Source of the DNA: Plasmodiophora brassicae
Lineage: Eukaryota > Endomyxa: Phytomyxea > Phytomyxea > Plasmodiophorida
Assembly (NCBI GenBank): GCA_036867785.1
Contig: CP145411.1
Coordinates: 1,791,649-1,855,648 of the forward strand
Length of the DNA stretch: 64,000 bases
Direction: 5' to 3'
Both the position numbers and the translations under genes were made by a program. Below the pieces are notes generated by a model. That model saw nothing but the letters and a program-made list of their open reading frames with translations. It was not told where the DNA came from and searched no databases. The stretch's first letter is position 1; the number at the start of each line of letters is the position of its first letter. Below are positions 34,037-44,028 of this stretch, piece after piece.

Positions 34037-34916
34037 CGCGTTCCTGTACTTGAATACACTGGGGAACTGTTTGCCCAGAGGAATGCCCAGGAGGGTGCCC
34101 ATGGAGAAGAGTATTGTCGACACAAAGAAGGCGATTCGCGCTGCGTCCATAGTGCAACGGGACACGAACGTGGTTTTTAGTGCGAAGGTCGCGGGTTCGC
34201 TCGACGGCCCCGCACTAAAAATGGCACATAAGGTGTTCCAACTGGCCAACGCCGAAGCGATGACGATTTGCAAAACAATCTAAACCTAGCTCATTCTGAA
34301 TGACTGTGATCGATTACGCACCCATCAGAGCTTCGCTTCGCCAATAGTTTTCCTTTTATACCCGGTGCAATAGGGGTCGTTACTCAATTACGTCAACAGA
34401 GGATTCTGACTGCATCGTCCGGGGCGGCGCCCACAACCACCCAGCAGACGCCGGCAAGACGACGTTACGAATCAGCACTTCCTTCGCCATTTCAGAAAGC
34501 CTGCCGCTCCTGCTCGTGTCGGTCTCGCCAACAGAGGTTCAGTTGTCCAGCATCGCCGTCCAGCCAGGGTCGGCAGGCACGGACGAACAGGCACTTATCG
34601 CTGACAATCGTTGAGTCGTTGCCCGCCCGTGGATCCGGATGTACTTGTGAGTGCACCCCATGTACACGTGACGCACGGGCAACTAAGCGCAGCGGGTCAC
34701 CAGTCGTCAGGTCATGGCCAGATTGCGGGACTTCCGGAAATAGGCGGCGACGGCTGTGGTTGGGCGGAGAGGGACAGTGTTGCTGGAAATAGAACCAACC
34801 GACCTTTGTGTGTGTCGACGACGACCATCGAGTTGTGCATCGTGGTGCCGACCTGCTGAGTCACCGGGCTTTACCGTGCGCACAGGTGGTGTAGAAGGTG
34901 TGGCGCGCGTGCGATC
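34037..34916. other. Intergenic region with small ORF and hairpin
   Basis: About 880 bases. A perfect 11-bp inverted repeat (34174-34184 and 34211-34221, 26-nt loop) sits inside a 60-codon open frame at ~34101-34283 (MEKSIVDTKKAIRAASIVQ), which I cannot support as a gene. No tRNA fold was found despite a GGTTCG in the loop. Confidence 0.4.
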
Positions 34917-36709
34917 ATGTCCACATCGGCAGTTGGCGTAGCGGCTGGGGCCCACGACGAACTCCGCTTGGCCGACCGCCCCGACATCCAGCGCATGCTG
35001 ACCAAGAATGGCGACCTGCACGAGCACGTGCGCTTCTCGGGCATCGTCACCAAGGTTTCGCATGCGTCCGAACCTGCCCCTGCTGTACAATCGTGCTGAT
35101 TTGCTGTACATAGATTAACCGTCGGGGGCGGCAGCAGTCGCGTGTACTGCTTATCACCGACAAGGCGGTCTACAACGTGGCGCCGAACGAGTTCAGCAAA
35201 TGCAAGCGCCGGATCGCGATCGAGTCGATCGTCTCGATCACCGTCTCGCAGTCGTCGTCGAACGAATTCGTGATTCACGTGCCGGAGGAATACGACTACC
35301 GGTTCAAGTCGCCGGCCAAGTCGACGATCGCCCAGTGCGTATCGTCGACCCATCGCGCCCTGACCGGGGCCAAGCTCGCCGTCAACTTCATCGATGCGCC
35401 CGCCTTGAAGGACATGACCATCACGAAGGATGTGGCGCGCCTGCACACCCGTGAGGACATCATGCGGCGTCGCAAGCAGCTGGCGCGCGAGGAGCACGAT
35501 TCCGACCGCGAGGAGGACGACGGGCGCCAGGCTACGACCACGCAGCTGATGGCGTCGACCGAGAAGGTGTCCCTGGACGATTTTGATCTGCTGAAGGTCA
35601 TCGGTCGCGGGTCGTTCGGCAAGGTCATGCTGGTGCGGAAGCGGTCGTCGGGGAAGATCTTCGCGATGAAGATCCTGAAGAAGTCGGCGGTCGTTGCGCG
35701 CAACCAGGTGGAGCACACGAAATCGGAGCGCAAGATCCTGCAGGACCTGCAGCACCCGTTCCTGATGGGCCTGCGGTACGCGTTCCAGACGCCCCACAAG
35801 CTGTACTTTGTCCTCGACTACTACAAAGGCGGCGAGCTCTTCTTCCACCTCAAGCACAAGCGCCGCTTCTCCGAGGAGGTCTCCCGGTTCTTCGTCGCCC
35901 AGGTCGGCCTGGCCCTCGGGCACCTGCACAAACACCAGGTCATCTACCGGGACCTGAAGCCCGAGAATATCCTCATGGATGGTACGCGTGCTGTTGACCT
36001 CGGGCCGCCCGCCTGCACGCTCTGACTAGTGACGTGCTGGTGCCCATGGCAGAATTCGGTAACCTGTGCTTGACCGACTTTGGCCTGTCGAAGGACGTGG
36101 ACCCAGCCGAGCAGGCGCACACGTTCGCCGGGACGCCCGAGTACCTGTCGCCCGAGGTCATCGCCGGGTGTGGCCATGGCAAGGCAGTCGACTGGTAACA
36201 ACTCCATCCGGCGTCGCGATGTGCACATCGTCGATCATTGTCTGACGGAATGCACGCGTCCCTGCAGGTGGTCGCTGGGCATCCTCCTGTACGAGCTGAC
36301 CGTCGGCATACCGCCGTTCTACTCGCAGAACGTCCACGAGATGTACCAGAAGATCCAGACGGGCGTGCTGCGGTTCCCGCCGTTCCTGTCGTCGGACTGC
36401 CGCGACCTGATCACGCGCCTGCTGAACCGGGACCCGGCCGCCCGCCTCGGGTCGTCGCCCGCCGACTTCGAGGAGCTTCGCGAGCACCCGTTCTTCCGCA
36501 CGATCGACTGGGACGCCATGATGCGCAAGGAGATCCCGCCGCCGTACGTCCCGCAGGTCGGCGGCACCGATAACGACACGAGCAACTTCGACGCGCAGTT
36601 CACGAGCGAACCCGTCGTCGACTCGTTCGTCGGCGAGTCCGCGCTCGACGAGGCCGCCGCCGGGTTCGAGTCGTTCACGTTCCTGGGCGACCAGTCCGTT
36701 CTGCAATGA
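34917..36709 (+). CDS. AGC-family protein kinase with N-terminal TH1/PH-like region
   Basis: Four exons (34917-35054, 35135-35981, 36053-36194, 36268-36709), ~522 aa; introns 71-80 nt, phases agree. Residues ~50-130 ([20 protein letters not shown], then [19 protein letters not shown]) resemble the myosin-I tail (TH1) lipid-binding fold. The kinase has [11 protein letters not shown] (G-loop), FAMKIL (VAIK Lys), [13 protein letters not shown] (catalytic loop), LTDFGLSKD (DFG) and [11 protein letters not shown]. The C-tail has [19 protein letters not shown] and ends in the hydrophobic motif [12 protein letters not shown], with F-x-x-F-T-F and Thr at the phospho-site. This is closest to AKT/SGK/PKC-type AGC kinases. 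The N-terminal module suggests recruitment to acidic phospholipid. Confidence 0.92.
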
Positions 36710-36778
36710 ATGACTAACAACGACCGGCGCGATCACCTCACCGTCTACCTACTGTAGGCACGCGTGCTCGGCGTCCGT

Positions 36779-38521
36779 TTACTCGTCGCTCGCTGGCGAC
36801 AATGACGGTACCGGCGGCAGCGTCGTGCACTTGAACAGCAGCTGGCGGAGGCGCCCGCCGATGCTCGTCTGCATCAGGCGACGCCGTCGACCCGGGCGGC
36901 AGCATCGGTCGTCGGCGCCCGACGACCCAGCCAGGTCGGCAGACGCCCGGCCCGTCGAGCCGGACAGCGATGTCGTCGTCGTCTGCTTCATGCTGGATGA
37001 CCATGCTGCCGACGCATCGCTCTGCGATCGACTGCTGTCGACCTCGTCCGCCACGTTGTCGTCGTCGAGGGCGGATGGGCTGTCGGTCGCGACGGCGGCG
37101 TCCACATAGCTCGGCTGCGTCGTCATCGTCCCAGCGTCGGTGGACGCACCGGGTTGGGCAGCGATGCCCATCAGGGCGACAGGCGACGGGCGGATGGACG
37201 GCCGCCTGCATCGCTCCACGTCGGCCTGCTCGAGGTCGCCCTGCAGGACATCGATCATGGCCTGCTGGTCGTCGATGATCGACCTGCACGACTCGACCAG
37301 GTCGTGTAGGCGCGCGATCCCATCGGCAATGCGCATCGGGTCTGGGACCTCGTCCAGACGCGCGATCGGGCCCGTCTGTGTCGCCGCGTTCGCCTCGCAC
37401 CGGCGACTTCGCGCGTCCTCGATCAGGTCCAGCAGCCCCAGGTCGTCGTCAATATCGACCAGGGCGATCGGGTCTGGTTCGCCTGCCGCTGCTGCTGCTG
37501 CACCGGGGCCGTTATCATCGTCGTCGTTGTCGCGCGCGTCGACATCTGAATCGGTGAGGGACGCCTCCGACGATGCGACGTCGGCGACGAACCGGACCCG
37601 ATGGCGCCCGGGCGTCTCGTGCTGCGGTTTGTCGGGCCGCCACGCCCGCTCCAGGTGCTGGATGGCGGCGTCCTTGGACGTGCACAGGGCCTTACAGGAG
37701 CGCAGCAGCAGGCGCAGGCGGTCGAGGTCGGCCTGTGGGCCATCCCGTCCGGGCGCGACGCCGCCTTGACGCATCGCGATCCCAATATCCGACGCCGTCA
37801 TCGAATCGTCGACGACGACAATCGTGCAGATGCGCGCCTGGTCGCTGACGCGAACGACGGTGGGGTTCCGGCGCCGGGTGCCACTCGCCGTTGTCGTCGT
37901 CGGATGGCAGATGGACCGCAGGACATCGGGCGCGGACTCGATCGATGTCGTGTCGAACGGTGCGGACAGGCAGGCGAGGACCAGGGTCACCGTCCGGGCC
38001 GGATCGCCCGATCGGCGCTGGACGACGACGTGGTGACCGGACGGCGGGCGGCGCAGCACGCGATGCAGGTCATCGATGCCGCCGATCACGTTCGTGGCCG
38101 CTGTCGGGCACTGCCCCGGCATCAGCCACTGCTTGGCGATCAGGCAGCGCACCGTCGACTGGCTGACGGCCGCGATCGTCCAGGACGCTGGCGCAGGGGA
38201 CTGCCCTGCAGGCGGCATGACCTCCCAGGCGAGCCCGTCCGGGCCGAACAGCAACGACCGGCACAGGTGGGCGGATCCGCTGGCGACAACCAGCAGGTCG
38301 TCGTCGTCCGAATGCGACCGCAGGACGCCCAGCAGGGCGGAACGGGCCAGCCGGTTCTCCACCTGGCGCAGCAATGCGAATCAGACATGGGCGGGGCACT
38401 CGGGTGTGGTTGCACGGCCGATAGCGCTTACGACGAGGTCGGCCGCGTCGGCATTGACGACCGAGGAGGCTTTACCGAAACCGGAAGGCAGGCAGACCGC
38501 GCGGCACACATTGTCTTGCAT
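36779..38521 (-). CDS. Uncharacterised protein with acidic and Ala/Asp-rich regions (557 aa)
   Basis: Two exons (38521-38432, 38362-36779); intron 69 nt with gtaagc donor, phase 0. The first ~200 residues look folded (CLPSGFGKASSVVNADAADL, then LLVVASGSAHLCRSLLFGPDG; ARICTIVVVDDSMTASDIGI). The middle is acidic (SDVDARDNDDDDNGPG) with a short predicted helix (LHDLVESCRSIIDDQQAMID). The end is basic (CCRPGRRRRLMQTSI). No family recognised. It converges with the AGC kinase (70 bases apart). Confidence 0.7.
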
Positions 38522-39174
38522 GGAGAGGCGGGACCGCAGGCACAGGACGAGCGTCGACCGAAACGCCCGTCTGACACACGACTTTCGCTAGCGGGGGGCC
38601 GCCCTCCGCGACGGAGCGACCCCTTCCGTCCGGGAGGACGGCACGCGCGCGGCACAGGACCGTACCAGGGGCGACCTATGCGCCCTCCCACGATACGAAT
38701 CGCTGGATCGGGTGTACGCCCCAGGCGTATGACGAATCGACATTGGTGGACGCGCACGCGACCAGACGTCCCATTATCCGGGCCGGCCCGACGAAACGAA
38801 ACGGGTCGCCGTTGTGCTGACGACGACGTCGACGACGCTGTGCACCGTCTCAGCTCACTGACCACCTGCGCTGACGGCCAACACCTTTGCATGTCAGGCC
38901 TTAACTCCAGCGTCGCTCGGATTGTTCCTGGTTTGCTTGGTCTCCACGCAACCGATAACCGACGTCTTGTTCTGCCACTCGTACCTCTGCGACCGAACTG
39001 CCGAGAAGCTGATATTGCCAACGCATACATACGTCCAGCCGACAAAGCATCCATCACATCCAGCCAGCGAGCCCCGCACGTCGAAGGTCACGCTCGGTAG
39101 GCGGGTCGGCCAGCTCGTTTAGCTGTACCATGGTCAGTTGGTACCGTGTCGACGATCGACAGTGGATTCTTGCA
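38522..39174. other. Intergenic region between divergent genes
   Basis: About 650 bases. Only short overlapping open frames. It should hold the promoters of the two flanking divergent genes. No recognisable repeat or RNA gene. Confidence 0.4.
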
Positions 39175-40894
39175 ATGCCGCCGAATGGTCCCACGGCGAC
39201 CTCGTCGTTGCCAATGTTCGTCCTCGTAGTGGCATACGCCGTCAGCGCATTTCCGCTCGTGCATAGTTCGATGACGTTCCCGCTGGTGCCACCAGAGAGC
39301 CCGCTGGCCGGCGTGGACTTGTACGCAGCGTCGACTACTACGTTCATTGGGCCCCAACCGGGCGATCCCAACAGCACAAGGACCGGCCCACTTGTAGTCG
39401 TCACGAGCGACATGTGCGAGCCAACCACAATGCTGCTTCCCGGAGCCATCGTTCTTGCCTCGACAGAGGCCCAAGGGGGCGCATGCGATCTCGAAACCCA
39501 GTACTTGATGCTATATGGCACTGGGGCGGCTGCTCTCATTTGTGAGTGCGCGCACGCCACCATGCGCCCCATGTCAGATCTGACGATACTGCCCACACCT
39601 AGTTCCGGCGGTGGATGACGTTCCTTCACTGACCGCGTACTACAGCAACGACGGGTCGCGCGGCGCCCTGACGCGGCATCTCCCGATGTTGTTCCTGCGT
39701 ATCGGGCCCAGCAGCGATTTGTACAACGTGCTCCTCACAGACGCACCTGGGAAGAACGCGACGGTATTCCCCGATGTCAACGTCTGGCAGGCCACGCTCA
39801 CATCCTGGTACTACCAGCTGTTCGTACGCATCCTACCTAGCTCTGTCCTGATTGCATCGGGTGTGACGGCTGCCGTGTACTTTGCCTCACATATGGGCAT
39901 CGTATACACCGAGTACCAGAGCGCTGTGACGGAAGGGTGTCGGTCGTTGCCGAGGCTCATCGGCTTCCTCCGGAAATCACTGAGTCCCTCACACGCTGTC
40001 CTGGCGGTCGAGATGACAACTGCTTCCTTGACAGGCGTCATCCTGGCCGTCGATGGCTTCTACAGCACGGCGAACTTACCGTTCCCCGTCGTAGGATATT
40101 TTGTAACCATGTTAAGCGGATGGAGCTTCGCGTCGTCGTTGTTGTCAGCATCCGTTTGGGTCCGCCACCTGTCGCGTCTGGTCGCCTCGAACAGCCTGCT
40201 GACTCGCATCGTCCGAGGCGACTTCCGCATTGTATTCATCCTGCTGATTGTCGTTCCAATAGCCATCGACACGGCTGTAAGTGCCTTGCTCACGATGCAC
40301 TACAACACGCAGGGCGTTACAACCGTCGTATCCGCCATCATCTTCTTGCTGCAGCTGACAGTTGGTCTGCATGTTCTCCTTGGCGTTCTGCGCTACTATT
40401 GGACTGTTCGAGACATTCAGTCGCACGTCAACAAACCTGCTGGACGTGGATCACGCCTGGTCACTATTCTCCGCCGACTGAGCCACTGTGCCCTTGGCAT
40501 GTCTTTGTCGATGTTGATGCTCTGCATGGGAACCGTTCTAATGGCTGCATCGTCAGCGTTTATGTACACTCCGGCAGGATGGACGATATGTTTTACGCTG
40601 TCCTATACAGGGCGTGCATTGGACAGCGCCTTCCGTGTTGCAATGTTCAAGCCTCGATCCAATACGAGCTCGTCATCCAGGACCACGTCTGGAGCTGCTG
40701 TAATCATTCCGAAGCCCAAGAAACCATGGACTGTCCCATTCTCCGGCGATCCCATACTTTCGAACAGCCGAGGCATGCACCACGGCATCCTGTCACCAGA
40801 CCCGATCGTCCCGGGCGGCTGGCAGATTCCGGGCCAGGCGATTGCTACTACTACTACTACTACTACTACGGCTGGCGAAACACCTGTTTCATAG
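39175..40894 (+). CDS. Multi-pass receptor-like membrane protein
   Basis: Two exons (39175-39541, 39603-40894), ~552 aa; intron 61 nt with gtgagt donor. A signal sequence (MFVLVVAYAVSAFPLVHSS) precedes a ~190-residue extracellular region with PA-domain flavour (GPLVVVTSDMCEP, then YGTGAAALICECAH). Seven or so hydrophobic segments follow (for example VLIASGVTAAVYFASHMGIV, IVFILLIVVPIAIDTAVSAL, VVSAIIFLLQLTVGLHVLL, MSLSMLMLCMGTVLMAASSA). The cytoplasmic tail is Ser/Pro-rich with an (ACT)n run coding poly-Thr at ~40847-40870. No family is certain; topology suggests a 7TM receptor. The start is uncertain (39130 and 39214 are also in frame). Confidence 0.7.
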
Positions 40895-41531
40895 GCAGCT
40901 TACGTGCCTGGCCGAGTGCTAGGATGTTCAGGATGCGTCTTGACATTTATCGTGAATACACTAGCTACAGCGTCGTCACTCAGGCACGCACCGTGCATTT
41001 GTACCGCGCCGATTTCAACGACGTCGATATTGCTGTGCGCCGGTACTGGCGTCTGAATCGAGGGTGACGGCGCCTTAGCGACGACGCCCATGATGAACTG
41101 CGCTGTCGAGTGTAAACCAGGTGGTCACTCGATCGGCATCGGTACTGCCATTGTCCGGTGCCCCCTCATTGGCCCGAAGACGAGGGATCGACGTCTTATC
41201 GGTGCCGTCCTTGGGAACGTCGACCTCGTGTTCCACGTTGGCTTCTCCTTGGTCACCACTGGCTTGGGTTGTGACCTCATTGCGGAGCGCATTGCGAGTA
41301 CCCTGGGCTTACCATGAGAGTAGGAACCGGGAGAACTTAATTATCGGATCCGGCCCCGTCCGCCTTGGGATGGTTAATTACGGTTCCTCTCATTGTCGGT
41401 TGCAGGCCGTGAGATGGCAGACATTGACACTGCAGTCCGTTCGCGAATATAGCCATATTCATCGTCTGTATTTGTTTCGCCAAAAAGCATTGCAATCCCT
41501 GTCGTCGACATCATCGTCAACACCGTCATCA
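40895..41531. other. Convergent intergenic region
   Basis: About 640 bases between two convergent receptor genes. Short open frames only (for example near 40926-41067), none supported. No repeat recognised. Confidence 0.4.
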
Positions 41532-43838
41532 TCAAAGTTTATGCCCGCCGGCGTCGAGCGCCTCGCCCGTTCCGTCTGTCCCGGTGGCCTTGACCGTATT
41601 GGTGGTGTCGGTGTGCCCGGGTGCTGTGCCCGATTTCTTCTTGTAGACGCTGAGCGCCAGCACGATATTGGTCCCCGTGTTCCCGTGGTACACGGCAATG
41701 GCTTTGTGGGCGAACAGCGCCAGCACGGCAGATACGACAGAGAACAGCGTCAGCATCGCCGTCGTCAGCATGCGCGCATCCGCCTGCTCATTCGGGATGT
41801 TGTTGGCGATGACGGCAATCAGAGCGGTCAGCAACGTTGTCGAGTACACGCAGACGCCGATCTGTTTGGCGTCGTTGACCTCTGGGACATCATCGTCCGA
41901 CGTCTTCACCGCCAGGAACACACCGGCCAAGAACAGCAACGCCTTGTACACGACCAACAACGTCGTGACCGTCGGCATCTGCTTCGACGTACACGTCGTC
42001 ACGTACGGGGTCAGCACGCTCGAGAACGGGTCCAGCGGATCGATTCGCGACGGCAACGTCACGTCCGCAATGACGATCGGATCAGACGCGAACCACACCG
42101 CCAAAACGATTAGGTCGACGACCGGTGCAACGCCAATGACGACGAACATCTGCCACGGCGGCATCGCGTCGCTATCGATGGTACCCGATTCGCGAATCAC
42201 GATCCGGACCAGACGTGTGAGCTTGGCGATGTACGCCGACGCAGCCAGCGATAGCGCCAGGCAGCAGGTCGCCACACGCGCTTGGCACACAGATCCAGAT
42301 GATGGCACCGCCATCAGCACAGCGAACACGCACGCCAGTAGGCATGCGACGCAGATGATATCGTTGACAGCGGGCGCTGACCCCTGGAACAGCACCGTGG
42401 TTCGGTACTTGGCGTTGAGCGCCATTGCCGCCAGAACGACAGCGAAAACGACCCCGGACATGACGAGCACGGCGGTTTGCGACGACGACGACGCCTGCAG
42501 TGGCCGCGACGTCTGCCTAGCGATGGCAACCGGCACCGTCTGGGCACGTGTGAATCCCCAGTCCACGGCATCGGAGAAGTTGGCTTGCGACTGGTCCACC
42601 GTCCCGATCGCTTGCCAAACCAGCTGCCCAGTCACCGCATCCCGACGCCGATTGACGATCGTGTACAACGCGATCCGGTTGCCCGTTAACGCGCTCAGCG
42701 CGACACGGCCAGTAGCCCCGACCATCGTCGTCTGTCGGATCGCCGACAGCACCGACGCCGGCGTCCACGCCTTGCCCGCCTGCTGCAGATTGTGCAATGC
42801 GGTGAACGCCATCACGACGCTGTCGTACGTGTAGATCAGCGGGATCGATGGCGATGCCAGGCCCCATGTGTTCGCCGCCGACGCTGCATGGGCTGAGGAC
42901 CACGCGTGCTGCAACGCGACGAATTGTGGTGATGTCGCATCGGTGAACGCGACTACGCCGACGGCGCCTTCGGGGATGGCATCGGTGTCGGTGGCGCCGA
43001 CCCAGCCGTCCGTACCGATCCAGGCGTACTGCGGCCCGGTCATGCCGGCGGACGCGGCCGCCGTGAACAGGTTGCCCCGGGCGGCTGAGGAGACGAGCGC
43101 GACGATGATGCGACGGCCGGTGGATTGCAATTTGACGAGCTGTTCGACGGGATGCGTTGCAGGGTCGAATGTGACGGTGGCGTTGATGTTGAGGTGAAGC
43201 TTGGCGCAGGACGTGACGAAGGAGGCGAGCTGGGCGGCCCCGTCGGGGTCGCTAGACGATATAACGACGACCTGCGACCAGGCGAACGTCGAGGCAACGC
43301 GGGCGAGCGCCATGGCCTGGACGTCGATGCCCGGGATGATACGTGAGAACGTCGGGTACGTCGCTGCGGATAACGACGGGTCGGTCGCCGTTGGCGATAG
43401 GATCGGGACGTCCATCTGCGCCAGCCAGAACCCGAGGGCGATGGCGTCCAGCGACGACGATGGACCGATAACGGCTTGGACAGGCGAGGGCTCCAGCACG
43501 GACATGTTCCGTCCCAGGACGGTGCAGAACATGGCCGTCGTCGCCGACACCTGGCTGCCCCGCGAACTCTGCCATCTGACGCGAGCGGTCCGCCCGGGCA
43601 GAACGCTGCTGTCGGCGTTGATCGCGTCGACGGCCAGGCGGACGGCGGGGACGAACGCGTCGGCGCCGAAATCGAGAATAACGGCCAGGTCGACGGTCGG
43701 CAGCGACGGCGTGCAAGGATACGTCGGGCAGCATGTGTACCCGGCGTACGCGCACGGATCCGAGTCGCACGTGATCACGGGCGACCCAGCCGCCAGGGCG
43801 AATGCGCCCAGCAGCAGCAGCACAATCGTCGTCGGCAT
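41532..43838 (-). CDS. Class C (GABA-B-like) G-protein-coupled receptor A
   Basis: Single exon, 768 aa from the first ATG (MPTTIVLLLLGAFALAAGS, a signal peptide). A Cys-rich start (CAYAGYTCCPTYPC) precedes a periplasmic-binding/ANF-receptor ectodomain (VQAVIGPSSSLDAIALGFW, then VPILSPTATDPSLS, FAWSQVVVISSS, YAWIGTDGWVG, IYTYDSVVMAF). A 7TM_3 bundle follows (VLVMSGVVFAVVLAAMALN, then CQARVATCCLALSLAASAYIAKLTR, VVYKALLFLAGVFLAVKTS and LLTALIAVIANNIP). There is no Cys-rich linker between ectodomain and 7TM, as in GABA-B rather than mGlu receptors. The C-tail is short and Thr-rich. The lineage likely senses amino-acid-like ligands. Confidence 0.92.
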   Translation of the reverse strand: MPTTIVLLLLGAFALAAGSPVITCDSDPCAYAGYTCCPTYPCTPSLPTVDLAVILDFGADAFVPAVRLAVDAINADSSVLPGRTARVRWQSSRGSQVSATTAMFCTVLGRNMSVLEPSPVQAVIGPSSSLDAIALGFWLAQMDVPILSPTATDPSLSAATYPTFSRIIPGIDVQAMALARVASTFAWSQVVVISSSDPDGAAQLASFVTSCAKLHLNINATVTFDPATHPVEQLVKLQSTGRRIIVALVSSAARGNLFTAAASAGMTGPQYAWIGTDGWVGATDTDAIPEGAVGVVAFTDATSPQFVALQHAWSSAHAASAANTWGLASPSIPLIYTYDSVVMAFTALHNLQQAGKAWTPASVLSAIRQTTMVGATGRVALSALTGNRIALYTIVNRRRDAVTGQLVWQAIGTVDQSQANFSDAVDWGFTRAQTVPVAIARQTSRPLQASSSSQTAVLVMSGVVFAVVLAAMALNAKYRTTVLFQGSAPAVNDIICVACLLACVFAVLMAVPSSGSVCQARVATCCLALSLAASAYIAKLTRLVRIVIRESGTIDSDAMPPWQMFVVIGVAPVVDLIVLAVWFASDPIVIADVTLPSRIDPLDPFSSVLTPYVTTCTSKQMPTVTTLLVVYKALLFLAGVFLAVKTSDDDVPEVNDAKQIGVCVYSTTLLTALIAVIANNIPNEQADARMLTTAMLTLFSVVSAVLALFAHKAIAVYHGNTGTNIVLALSVYKKKSGTAPGHTDTTNTVKATGTDGTGEALDAGGHKL

Positions 43839-44028
43839 CGTAAGGGTGCCGGGCTCGACTCGAGGTACGATCACGTTGGATGGCGGACCCTAATCTGGTT
43901 AGGCCCCTGGCGCCGAACCTCGACCGACTCGCAGCAGGGTCGCCCCGGGTGTACACTGTACTAGGTAGTACATACTGTAACTGGCAGTATAAGCGCGCGC
44001 AGGCACACATCAGACCGCCTAGGCAGAG

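Noticed and set aside
34174-34221. Possible tRNA because of GGTTCG in a hairpin loop
   Set aside because: No acceptor, D or anticodon stem could be formed; only an 11-bp hairpin exists.
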